Below, one piece after another: positions 1 to 6,882 of a DNA stretch of 8,513 nucleotides. This DNA is from Terriglobia bacterium (lineage in GTDB: Bacteria; Acidobacteriota; Terriglobia; UBA7540): NCBI GenBank assembly GCA_030042795.1, contig JASHYZ010000370.1, positions 1 to 8,513 on the forward strand. Direction: 5' to 3'. A program made the translations under genes and the position numbers. A model generated the notes under the pieces. That model saw only the letters and a program-made list of their open reading frames with translations, did not search any database and was not told the DNA's origin. Numbering within the stretch: the stretch's first letter is position 1; every line of letters begins with the position of its first letter.

Positions 1-1410
1 CTGGCCGGGCCTGCGGAAATAGGCCGTCTCCACAGCGATAGGCAAATCCACAAAGGGCTCGTCGAGATCCATCGCCTGCTCGAGTTGCAGCTCTTTGTCT
101 TCGGCGGTGAACTGCCGGAAATTCTTGGGCGCATAATAGCCGGGACGCGCCTGAACCTTCACGCCGGGGCGGTTTACCTGCACTCTGATGCGGCGGAAAC
201 GCCCATCCGATCGTGTGTCGGACGGCGTGTAGCCCAGCAGGTAGTACGTGGAGTTGTCTTCCTGGATGTCGGTGAAGGCGGGGCCGAAGTCATTCATGTC
301 ATAGAACGTGCGCCCGCCGGTATCAGCCGCCAGCGCCGCCAGCGTTTCGCGGCCGCCCTCCAGGTTCGAGAACTGCGACGAGACCGCAGAGCCCGTAAAG
401 AGCGCCGTGCCGGTCGGACTGGCGCTGGTAGCGTCGCCGCCGGGAGGCAATCCCACCAAGCCAGTGGCGTCCACGGTATAGAACGACACGTTGGCGCGGT
501 TGGCAGCGTCGGTGGTGGCTTGCAATTGCGCCTGGTTTTCTACTCCCGTGCGCTGCACGCCGCTTGAAAAATGAATCACAGATTTCCGTCCCGGAATGCC
601 GCGCAACAGATCGGCCAGCGACTCGAGCGCCGCCAGCTTCTCATCGGTATTGAAGATGTTGAATTCGGTTTCATCGGGTGTGAAAGCTTCAGAAGTATCC
701 TGGGTGACGATCTCTTCGCCGTTCTCATTGGTGCCGCCCGCGGCGCCGGTTTCGCCCTGGGCCGCGAGGGATGACGCTTCGCCCACCCGGATGCTTTCGA
801 TCGCTTTGTGCAGCTCGTCGCGATCGTTGGTGAAGTTCTGCACCACCCGCAGATCAGAACTGTAAGTGGCAATCGCCACCAAGTCAGCAGGCGTCATTTG
901 TTTGCGTGTGAAGTTCTCCGCTGCCTTCACGGCCCGCAGAAGGTCATCAACCTGCATCGAGGAAAGGTCAAAGAAGAGCACGATCAAGCGATGGTCCTGC
1001 ACCATCCGTCCCACTTGAGAGGGGCTTACGATGGTGGGCAGCTTACCCAGATCGACGATGGCCGGAGCGCCGTTTTCTCCCGTGGCACTTGCAAGCTGGC
1101 CAATGTTTTCCAGGCTGAAGGAGGTGATCTTTTGCGGGGCGCCGTCCTCAAACACGCGGAAGTCATCCTGCGTCAAGTTCGTCACCGGATTGCCATGTTT
1201 GTCTGTGACCCGGACGTCCACCAGCACCACGTTAGTTTGCACGCGCAGCACAAAGCTGTTACCCTGCCGGGCCACCGGGCCGGCGGATGTGGCAGGCGGA
1301 GTGGTTTGGGCGGTCTGTGACCGAGTGACGGAAGGCAGGAAGCAGAAGACAGCAGGCAGAAGCCAGAAGACAGAAGTCAGAAGGTGGAGAGATTTTGAAA
1401 TTCGGATCAT
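1..1410 (-). CDS. Secreted VWFA-related protein (Acidobacterial VWFA family), C-terminus cut by window edge
   Basis: The minus-strand frame is open from an ATG at 1410 to the left edge (470 codons), so the 3' end is missing. Residues 1-30 form a Sec-type signal peptide: basic n-region (MIRISKS), then a hydrophobic stretch rich in Leu, Phe, Val and Pro, then a Gln/Thr/Pro-rich linker. Residues 56-110 match the conserved start of the Acidobacterial VWFA-related family (VQTNVVLVDVRVTD, then TQDDFRVFEDG). The von Willebrand A fold follows: a metal-site strand LIVLFFDLSSM at 142-152, with Asp148, Ser150 and Met152 where a canonical MIDAS has a second Ser, and VIHFSSGV near 278-285. The segment FTPDETEFNIFNTDEKLAALE (two halves, 243-263) and the later LAADTGGRTFY and YYLLGYTPSDTRSDGRFRRI blocks are typical of the family. 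Function is unknown; the family is predicted to be extracytoplasmic and to bind proteins through the VWA fold. The upstream GAAGGCAGG is a modest Shine-Dalgarno. A promoter lies at 1461-1488. Family call is firm; role is not. Confidence 0.93.
   Translation of the reverse strand, partial: MIRISKSLHLLTSVFWLLPAVFCFLPSVTRSQTAQTTPPATSAGPVARQGNSFVLRVQTNVVLVDVRVTDKHGNPVTNLTQDDFRVFEDGAPQKITSFSLENIGQLASATGENGAPAIVDLGKLPTIVSPSQVGRMVQDHRLIVLFFDLSSMQVDDLLRAVKAAENFTRKQMTPADLVAIATYSSDLRVVQNFTNDRDELHKAIESIRVGEASSLAAQGETGAAGGTNENGEEIVTQDTSEAFTPDETEFNIFNTDEKLAALESLADLLRGIPGRKSVIHFSSGVQRTGVENQAQLQATTDAANRANVSFYTVDATGLVGLPPGGDATSASPTGTALFTGSAVSSQFSNLEGGRETLAALAADTGGRTFYDMNDFGPAFTDIQEDNSTYYLLGYTPSDTRSDGRFRRIRVQVNRPGVKVQARPGYYAPKNFRQFTAEDKELQLEQAMDLDEPFVDLPIAVETAYFRRPGQ
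1331..1384. repeat. Purine-rich CAGAAG-type short repeat inside the signal-peptide coding region
   Basis: The plus strand here is almost pure A/G with regular C or T breaks: variants of CAGAAG, CAGGAAG and CAGGCAG recur every 6-8 bases, ending in AGACAGAAGTCAGAAG. On the coding (minus) strand it reads as a TTCTGNC-like series and encodes residues 10-27, the hydrophobic core of the VWFA protein's signal peptide. It is low-complexity sequence with a coding role rather than an intergenic insertion. Confidence 0.6.
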
Positions 1411-1460
1411 AGAGCCTGCCTTCAAGACCCCGCTAGACGCCCGACTGCACAGACCAGAAC

Positions 1461-1488
1461 AAGATAACGCTTTAGTAAATAATGTCAA
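1461..1488 (-). promoter_or_regulatory. Candidate sigma70 promoter of the VWFA gene
   Basis: On the minus strand there is a perfect -35 box TTGACA (1483-1488), a 16-nt spacer and a -10 box TATCTT (1461-1466, 4 of 6 consensus). Transcription would start near 1454, leaving a leader of about 44 nt before the ATG at 1410. The region is AT-rich against a GC-rich background. This is a consensus match by eye, not a mapped start. Confidence 0.55.
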
Positions 1489-1515
1489 AACCCGTGTGCT
1501 TAACCGCAGTAACAG

Positions 1516-1634
1516 CCTTATTTATCAATAACCTCTTGGCTTTACAAAAATAACTCCTTTATTTTCAATTACCTCTTGGCTTTGATCGTTGTGGGAAAAT
1601 ACTTGTCCTTTGTTTTCAATAACCTCTTGGCTTC
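1516..1634. repeat. Three 28-bp AT-rich direct repeats upstream of the VWFA promoter
   Basis: Three copies lie at 1516-1543, 1556-1583 and 1607-1634. Each begins CCTT, runs through a T-rich stretch and shares the core CAATAACCTCTTGGCTT (the middle copy has CAATTACC). The core starts at 1526, 1566 and 1617, so spacing is 40 and 51 bp, a difference of about one helical turn. In the direction of the VWFA gene the core reads AAGCCAAGAGGTTATTG. The nearest copy is 28 bp upstream of the -35 box. The stretch has stops in all likely frames and no coding character. The placement suggests regulator-binding sites, but a dispersed intergenic repeat is an alternative. Confidence 0.75.
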
Positions 1635-1795
1635 GTTCGTAACGTTAACTCTCGACCATCGCTTCAAGCGGCGCATCTCCATCCTCACCTCTGAGCTCTG
1701 AACGTCCCGTTGCCTGTCGGGTGGCCTCCGGAACCAACGTGTTCGTTCTGGATGCCCGAAAGTTCATGAAAACCTGCCGCAGAACTGCTCGCAGC

Positions 1796-1852
1796 CTAGC
1801 ACAAGCCTAGGCTTGTTGTCAAGCAGTCTAGGCCTCACGTAGCCTAGGCTAG
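1796..1852. promoter_or_regulatory. Cluster of CTAG-centred palindromes (possible operator)
   Basis: Five CTAG tetramers fall in 57 bp (1796, 1807, 1828, 1844 and 1849). Two are centres of perfect palindromes: ACAAGCCTAGGCTTGT at 1801-1816 and TAGCCTAGGCTA at 1840-1851; a half-like copy GTCTAGGCC lies between. The palindrome centres are about 37 bp apart. The cluster is about 45 bp beyond the stop of the GNAT-GAF gene and roughly 300 bp upstream of the VWFA promoter. No T-run follows on either strand, so a standard rho-independent terminator is unlikely. A dimeric regulator binding site is the simplest reading, with no identified partner. Confidence 0.45.
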
Positions 1853-1898
1853 GCCGGCGGACCCGCCGTCGCTTCGCCTCGCGATCAGGTCCCAGCCC

Positions 1899-2927
1899 TC
1901 ACGCCCTAGCGTTCCACCAGGTGCCTATCATTGCCGCACAATCCTCCAGAAAGATCTGATCCTCATCTGAGAAGGCGTATGAGTTCTCGCTTTCGATATC
2001 GATGGTTCCGACGACTCTTGCGCGATCCGCATCAAAAATAGGCACGATGATTTCGGATCGCGTCGTACCGAAGGCTGTCAGATAATGAAGGTCTGCGGCC
2101 ACATCACCCACGTTCACCGTCCTGCGCTCCCGGACACACACGCCGGTGAGGCCCTGGTTGATCCGAAATCGTGGATAGGCGGGCGCTCCGGGCCCGCTGA
2201 AAACCAGGTTACGCACCTCACCCGCGCCGTGGTCAACCTCATACAAGCCAACCCACCGGTGCTTTCCGCTCTCGCGCAGAAACTGAGCGAGATCCCTTAG
2301 GAGGGCAGCTCGCTCCCTACCCTGTTCCATGAATCGCCCCAGCGCGGAGAGACGCCCATTCGCGTCGAGAGCGCGTTGCATCAGGACGGTGTCGAGCCAC
2401 CTGCCGAACTTCCGTCCCACCGCTTCGAAGGCACCGACTTTGCGAAATCCAAATCTCTCGTGCAGGCGAATGGAAGCGATGTTGAGGCTATCTCCGATGA
2501 CGGCGATCATCTGGCGGCTGCCCCTTGCTTCGCACAACTCGAGCAGCCGGGTCATGAGAAGCTTGCCCAAGCCTTGCGCCAGAAAGCCGGGATGAATGTA
2601 GATGGAGTCTTCTACCGTGAAACGGTACGCGGCGCGCGCTCGATAAGACGCGGCGTAGGCGTATCCCGCAACCGCGCCCTCGACTTCAGCGACGAGATAA
2701 GGCAGTCCGTGGGTCAGGATCTCGAGCCGGCGCCTGTCCATTTCGGCACAATCGGGAGCATCGATCTCGAATGTCGCGGTGCCGTGCCGGACGTGATGCG
2801 CGTAAATCTCTGTAACGGCGCGCATGTCATTTTGGGTGGCTGCTCTTATCAGGGCCATTGTCCCATTCGCTTGTACTACACATTCTGGGCTTACACTCGG
2901 AAAGACAGGTTGGACTGCTATTCCCAT
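1899..2927 (-). CDS. GNAT acetyltransferase (phosphinothricin/methionine sulfoximine type) fused to a GAF domain
   Basis: This 342-residue cytoplasmic protein has two domains. Residues 24-186 are a GNAT acetyltransferase of the phosphinothricin N-acetyltransferase / methionine sulfoximine acetyltransferase group: IRAATQNDM, IYAHHVRHGTATFE, GLPYLVAE, YRFTVEDSIYI (101-111), the acetyl-CoA loop QGLGK (118-122), IAVIGDSLNIASIRLHERFGF and FGRWLDTVLMQR. Relatives acetylate the amino group of glutamate- or methionine-like compounds. Residues about 192-342 are a GAF domain of the free-methionine-sulfoxide-reductase-like type: HRWVGLYEV, INQGLTGVCV with Cys264, RSEIIVPI (290-297) and VGTIDIES. The second conserved Cys of those reductases (in HIACD) is absent here (HYLTAF, 281-286), so a sensing or ligand-binding role is more likely than reductase activity. 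The ATG at 2927 is 16 nt after the receptor stop and has AGGAGG 12 nt before it; Met24 (2858) is the alternative start and fits a plain GNAT N-terminus, but has only a weak GGGA before it. Confidence 0.88.
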   Translation of the reverse strand: MGIAVQPVFPSVSPECVVQANGTMALIRAATQNDMRAVTEIYAHHVRHGTATFEIDAPDCAEMDRRRLEILTHGLPYLVAEVEGAVAGYAYAASYRARAAYRFTVEDSIYIHPGFLAQGLGKLLMTRLLELCEARGSRQMIAVIGDSLNIASIRLHERFGFRKVGAFEAVGRKFGRWLDTVLMQRALDANGRLSALGRFMEQGRERAALLRDLAQFLRESGKHRWVGLYEVDHGAGEVRNLVFSGPGAPAYPRFRINQGLTGVCVRERRTVNVGDVAADLHYLTAFGTTRSEIIVPIFDADRARVVGTIDIESENSYAFSDEDQIFLEDCAAMIGTWWNARA

Positions 2928-2939
2928 CGAAACCGAGTA

Positions 2940-2945
2940 CCTCCT
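2940..2945 (-). promoter_or_regulatory. Strong ribosome binding site overlapping the upstream stop codon
   Basis: The minus strand reads AGGAGG, 12 nt before the GNAT-GAF ATG at 2927. Its first two bases are part of the receptor's TAG stop codon (2944-2946). Ribosomes ending the receptor would therefore sit on the next gene's initiation site, which suggests translational coupling and supports the longer N-terminus. The spacing is a little longer than the usual 5-9 nt. Confidence 0.6.
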
Positions 2946-5900
2946 AGAACCTCAATCTGAACGAAAACGTCACCGACCGCATGCTGCCCACGCCGGTCAC
3001 CCGCCCGAAATTGACGGAATTCACCACCGTGCCCAGACCGCTGAAATTAGCGGTGTTAAACACGTTGTTGGCGGCTACGCGAAAATCACCGTTAATGCCC
3101 TTCTCGCGGTTAAAGACGATCTGCCGGTCGAGAGACATATTGAAGTTGTACGTCGGCGGACCCGGGATGGTGTCCACGCCGGCGTTGCCCAGTTCACCCG
3201 CCGGCGGCAGAGTAAAGGCCGCGGTATTGAAGTATTCCAGCGTAGTGCGCTGGGAGCCCGGCAAACTCACCGATTCACCCGTGGCATCGGCCCGCAAGGA
3301 GTAGTAGGCGCCGGTGCGTCCGTTTGAAGCCACGTTTCCCTGGACGTACGCCGTCGAAGGAGTACCGGCTTCGATGGTGGTGACGCCGCTCCACTGCCAG
3401 TTTCCAAAAATGTGCTCCAGCGGGCCGCCGTGATTCAGGAAGCGCTTGCGATCGCCAAAAGGAAGCTCGTAGTTGTAGTTCAGCAGGAACTGGTGCCGGC
3501 GGTCAAAGCTGGAGAGGCCGTACTCGGCCGCAGGGTCCAGGTAATTCTGAGCTACCACGCTGCCGGTCCCTGCCAGGCCCCCGATGCTGCTGGCGTCATC
3601 CAGCGCCTTGGAATAGGTATAGCGTCCCCAAATCGAGAGGCCGCGATGGAACTGGCGGCGCAGGCTGATTTGAAGAGCGTTGTAGTTGGAGTTTGCGCCC
3701 GCCGTCTCATAGGTATATTGGAGCGCGTTGGGCGTGTTGTTGGAGCCGGCCGGGTTGGGGCCAAGCAGCAGATCGAGGTGCCGGCCCACCGTGCCGAGGT
3801 AGCCCACGTCCAGAATGACGTTGCGGAAGATTTCGTTTTGCAGCGTGAAGTTCCAGGTTTGCGCGTAAGGCGTGTGGTAGCCCGGATCGACGGCATAAGT
3901 ATTCGTCAGGATGTTCGGGCCCACCGCTGGAAAGCCGTTTTGCAGTGTCAGCGGCTGGGCCGGCGAGGTCACCAGGGTTGATGACGTAGCGAAGGGCGGC
4001 TGGCTCACCAGGTTGCCCGTCGCCAGGCGCTGATAAATGGACTCATCGTAGAACATGCCATAGCCCGTCCGAATCACAAAATGGCTCTTGGTCCAAGGTC
4101 GGTAAGCGATGCCGATGCGGGGCGTAAAGTTGGTGTCTTGACCGCGCAAGAGCGACGGCGGCAGGCCGTTCGGATTCTGGCCGGTCACCACGGTGGCAGA
4201 GGAAAAGTCCGGGCCCAGTTCGAGATCGGAAAGGTGCCCGTACTTCTCAATGAACGGCTGGAAGTATTCGTAGCGCAGCCCTGCCAGGATGGTGAACTTC
4301 GAAGTGGCCCGCCAGTCATCTTGCACGAACCCCGCGCTGTACCAGGCGCGAAGGTAGTTGGCGCTGGTTCCGTAGCGCACCGAAGTGGAATAGGGCAGGC
4401 CCAAAAGAAAATCTGCGAAGTCGAACCCCGTGCCGTCTACCGGCTGGCCGGTGGCAGTGAAGTCGCTGGTGGTGTAGCCCGTAAAAGTGAAGGTGCCGCG
4501 GGCGTTGGGATCAGTCAGGGTATTCACCTGCACGTGCCGCAGCTCGCCTCCGAAGCGAAAATTGTTCTTGCCGTGATTGACGATCATGGTGTCAACGGCG
4601 CGCGTGGTCTGATTGCGGGTGAGGCTGGGAATGGCAAGGCCAAGTCCGCCAAAATTCGTAAAGCTGATGGCCGGCAACCCCCAGTTCAACGGATCTTCAG
4701 AAACGCCGGTAATGCCAAGCTCGGCCGCAACGTTTTCTGTGTTGGCGAAAGGATCGGAGAGAAACGTGCGCGAGCGGTTGAAATTAAACAGCACTGTGTT
4801 CACCACCTGCGGCGTGAAGGTGTGCGACTCATTCAAGGTAAGGTTCTGTTGCCGCACGGTGGTTCTGCTGGTGAAGTCCGGGAAACTTGAGACGCTGTCA
4901 GTGTGAGTAGAATTAAGGTAGTACATGCCGCTCAAGCTGTCTCTCTTCCCAATCTGCTGCCCGATGCGCGCCATCAGCCGTTGATTGGTGCTGGGCAACG
5001 ATTCCTGTAAGTGGAAGTTCTGCACGCTGGCGGGTACGTTCGGCAGCGGTATGTACTGAAGCAGACCCAACGCCGCCGGGTTGAGCATCGACGAGGGAAT
5101 CGTGTTGTCTGGAAACGGAGTGCGCGGCCCCAGGGCACCCGCTTGCGGCTCATAGATGGTCGGCGTTGTGTCTGCACCCACGCCGGCCGGAATAACTGTT
5201 TCGGAGAAATTTCCCGCCCGTTCCAGTGCGCTGGGAACTGTCGAGTAGCTGTCGACGGCGCTCTTGCTGTGCTGCAGGTTGTAGTTCACGAAAAAGTTTG
5301 TATTGTTCTTACTGCTGACGACGTGCGGAATGACGAGCGGCCCTCCGATGCTGATCCCTGTCTGCTCGGTATAAGCGGGGATTCGCGGCGACGAGGCCAC
5401 GTTTAGCGGGTAGGGCCGCGCATCCAGGACGGAGTTGGTGTAGCTCTGCAAAAAGTTTCCCCGCAGCCGGTTCACCCGGGGCCGGCGTCCCCCGAGACCC
5501 GCGAAGAAACCGATCACGTTCTGCCCGCCGCCGCCCCCGCCGCCGAAACGTCCGCCGCCCCCGCCACCAAAGCCCCCACCTCCAAAGCCACCTCCGCCGC
5601 CCTGCGGGCCTCCGCCTCCTTGGCCTCCAGCGCCGCCAAAGCCCGGAGCGCCCTGTTGACCCGGCCCTTGAGACTCTCCAAACTGGCCCGTCATCATCAT
5701 CATTCTGCCGTTGGCGCCGAACACAGGAGCCTCAGCCGTGCTGCCATTCAGCAGGAAGGAATTGTTGGCGCTAGCCTGCTCCCCGCCGCCCGTCGATTCC
5801 TCTTCGCCGCTCGCGTCTTGAAGGCCGCTTTCGGAAAACCTCAGGGATGCCTCACCGCCGGCTGACTCCACGCCGCCCATTTCCCCGCCCTGCTGGGCCA

Positions 5901-6588
5901 TCCGGGCTTCGATACGCGCGCGCGCCTCGGGCGGAAGTTGGCTTAGGTCCGGTTGACCGTTGGCGCCACGCGGAATCCGGTAACCGCCAGGCTGGGCACT
6001 CTTGCTTGCCGAGGCTTCACCCTGGGAGCTTGACGCGAGAGTCAGTTTCACATTAACGGTGAGGGGTTGCCCGGTCGTGACCGGCACGGGCTCGCGAACG
6101 TCAGTGCCAAAACCCACCAGCGAAACTTCCAGTCGGTAGGTTCCCGGCGGAACATTGCGGAAGGCGTAGTTGCCTGACTCATCGCTCCACGTCTCTTTTC
6201 GCTCCCCAGTTTGCGGATTCACCAGCAACACCGTGGCGCCAGGAACTGAAACACCACCGGGGCCGCGCACATGCCCGGAGACTGTTTCGACCGATGATGA
6301 GGGTACTGCCGGCGACACCTCGTTCGTCGACACTGACGAGAGAGCTGAAGTCGGAGGAGTCTGGGGCGCAGGCGGAGCTTGCGAAACCGGAGAGGACGGT
6401 AATTGTTGTACCTGCCCTTGCTGGGCCGCCGGCGATTGCGCTGAGGCGCACGCCGTGAGAATCAGAACAAGAAAGGTACCCAGAATGAATGGCAACGACG
6501 GTGCCAGCGCGCTGCCAGTGGTCTTAGGAGAGAATTTGGGACGTACACAGCCGCTCATCAAAGACTCAATTCCGTTCCGGTTGTCCAA
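2944..6588 (-). CDS. Large TonB-dependent receptor with carboxypeptidase-regulatory-like N-terminal domain
   Basis: An outer-membrane beta-barrel transporter of the Oar-like type common in Acidobacteriota; substrate unknown, often guessed to be plant or microbial polymers. Residues about 30-50 are the hydrophobic export signal (LPFILGTFLVLILTACASA), which allows signal peptidase I cleavage after ASA or lipoprotein cleavage before Cys47 (LTAC). A Pro/Ser/Gln-rich linker (52-102) follows, then a CarboxypepD_reg-like beta-sandwich (103-186: SGHVRGPGGVSVPGATVLL, SGNYAFRNVPPGTYRLEV). Residues about 275-300 hold SFLLNGSTAEAPVFG and a four-Met run; 303-355 is almost all glycine. The plug-like part and barrel run from about 357 to the end, which closes with SVTFSFRLRF, a terminal Phe as expected for barrel assembly. 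I see no clear TonB box. The longest frame starts with TTG (6588); ATG at 6558 (residue 11) gives a more compact signal peptide and is equally likely. The 1214 residues are normal for this group. The GNAT-GAF gene follows 16 nt later. Confidence 0.93.
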   Translation of the reverse strand: MDNRNGIESLMSGCVRPKFSPKTTGSALAPSLPFILGTFLVLILTACASAQSPAAQQGQVQQLPSSPVSQAPPAPQTPPTSALSSVSTNEVSPAVPSSSVETVSGHVRGPGGVSVPGATVLLVNPQTGERKETWSDESGNYAFRNVPPGTYRLEVSLVGFGTDVREPVPVTTGQPLTVNVKLTLASSSQGEASASKSAQPGGYRIPRGANGQPDLSQLPPEARARIEARMAQQGGEMGGVESAGGEASLRFSESGLQDASGEEESTGGGEQASANNSFLLNGSTAEAPVFGANGRMMMMTGQFGESQGPGQQGAPGFGGAGGQGGGGPQGGGGGFGGGGFGGGGGGRFGGGGGGGQNVIGFFAGLGGRRPRVNRLRGNFLQSYTNSVLDARPYPLNVASSPRIPAYTEQTGISIGGPLVIPHVVSSKNNTNFFVNYNLQHSKSAVDSYSTVPSALERAGNFSETVIPAGVGADTTPTIYEPQAGALGPRTPFPDNTIPSSMLNPAALGLLQYIPLPNVPASVQNFHLQESLPSTNQRLMARIGQQIGKRDSLSGMYYLNSTHTDSVSSFPDFTSRTTVRQQNLTLNESHTFTPQVVNTVLFNFNRSRTFLSDPFANTENVAAELGITGVSEDPLNWGLPAISFTNFGGLGLAIPSLTRNQTTRAVDTMIVNHGKNNFRFGGELRHVQVNTLTDPNARGTFTFTGYTTSDFTATGQPVDGTGFDFADFLLGLPYSTSVRYGTSANYLRAWYSAGFVQDDWRATSKFTILAGLRYEYFQPFIEKYGHLSDLELGPDFSSATVVTGQNPNGLPPSLLRGQDTNFTPRIGIAYRPWTKSHFVIRTGYGMFYDESIYQRLATGNLVSQPPFATSSTLVTSPAQPLTLQNGFPAVGPNILTNTYAVDPGYHTPYAQTWNFTLQNEIFRNVILDVGYLGTVGRHLDLLLGPNPAGSNNTPNALQYTYETAGANSNYNALQISLRRQFHRGLSIWGRYTYSKALDDASSIGGLAGTGSVVAQNYLDPAAEYGLSSFDRRHQFLLNYNYELPFGDRKRFLNHGGPLEHIFGNWQWSGVTTIEAGTPSTAYVQGNVASNGRTGAYYSLRADATGESVSLPGSQRTTLEYFNTAAFTLPPAGELGNAGVDTIPGPPTYNFNMSLDRQIVFNREKGINGDFRVAANNVFNTANFSGLGTVVNSVNFGRVTGVGSMRSVTFSFRLRF
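5524..5682 (-). repeat. Glycine-rich low-complexity tract within the receptor gene
   Basis: About 50 codons (residues 303-355) encode mainly Gly with Gln, Phe, Pro and Arg, in loose GGGGFGG-type units; the plus strand shows CCGCCG and CCACC runs. Just upstream, four CAT repeats at 5691-5702 encode four methionines (296-299). Such tracts are prone to length change by slippage. The tract sits between the regulatory-like domain region and the barrel, so it is probably a flexible linker or an exposed loop of the plug region. Confidence 0.75.
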
Positions 6589-6630
6589 TGTGTCGGCGCT
6601 CCGGCGGCACGCCGAGGAGAGTCAATCATG

Positions 6631-6683
6631 CTTATACAGAACGCATTTAGCCGTGTGCAGCAACTTAACGCGTTCTGTATAGT
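6631..6683. promoter_or_regulatory. Perfect 12-bp inverted repeat carrying candidate divergent promoters
   Basis: TATACAGAACGC at 6633-6644 and its exact complement GCGTTCTGTATA at 6670-6681 are separated by 25 bp. Each arm overlaps a good -10 box: TATAAG on the minus strand (6631-6636) toward the receptor and TATAGT on the plus strand (6678-6683) toward the DUF5666 gene, both 5 of 6 consensus. A shared hexamer at 6654-6659 could serve as -35 both ways: TGCACA (4 of 6) at 17 nt for the minus direction, TGTGCA (3 of 6) at 18 nt for the plus. The receptor leader would be about 36 nt to TTG or 66 nt to ATG; the plus leader would be about 280 nt. The arms could also be binding sites of a regulator controlling both genes. 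Confidence 0.5.
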
Positions 6684-6723
6684 CGCAAAGGCTCGCAATG
6701 TTGTTCGTCTGGAATTGAAGGGT

Positions 6724-6769
6724 GGAGCTGAAGCCGCTTAAGCCGGACTAAAGCTCCCCCCTTCGAGGG
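6724..6769. repeat. REP-like imperfect palindrome plus small hairpin
   Basis: Bases 6724-6757 start GGAGCT and end AGCTCC, with inner pairs AG/CT and CC/GG around a loop containing CTTAAG, giving a stem broken by one GA/AA internal loop. A second small hairpin CCCT-TCG-AGGG follows at 6759-6769. The form resembles dispersed extragenic palindromes. It lies in the presumed leader of the plus-strand DUF5666 gene, so it would be transcribed if the promoter near 6678 is real. No U-run follows, so it is not a typical terminator. Confidence 0.5.
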
Positions 6770-6882
6770 CGCGAACTCAACGCCACAGAACCTGCCTCAT
6801 TTTCCTATTGCTGCCCTTCCCGCGCACAAGTTCCAAAACATGTCAGGCCTTTGGGGCCGTTCCGCTTGAGCCTGCCCGCCCT

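Noticed and set aside
148..152. Defective metal site in the VWFA protein (residues 148-152, Asp-x-Ser-x-Met)
   Set aside because: From memory, many Acidobacterial VWFA-family members carry the same DLSSM-like form, so it is not special to this gene. The coordinates given here are residue numbers; the codons are at 955-969.
85..1531. Several plus-strand open frames of 67-170 codons over the VWFA gene
   Set aside because: The minus-strand frame is open throughout, has a signal peptide and matches a known family; the plus frames show no domain pattern and overlap one another.
1516..1634. CRISPR array
   Set aside because: Only three repeats, with gaps of 12 and 23 bp between 28-bp units, too short and unequal for spacers, and no cas genes.
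1801..1816. Rho-independent terminator for the GNAT-GAF gene
   Set aside because: The palindrome has only a short possible stem around CTAG and no T-run follows on either strand.
4081..4890. A 269-codon plus-strand open frame inside the receptor gene
   Set aside because: Antisense shadow of a high-GC coding sequence; the minus frame encodes recognisable barrel sequence without interruption.
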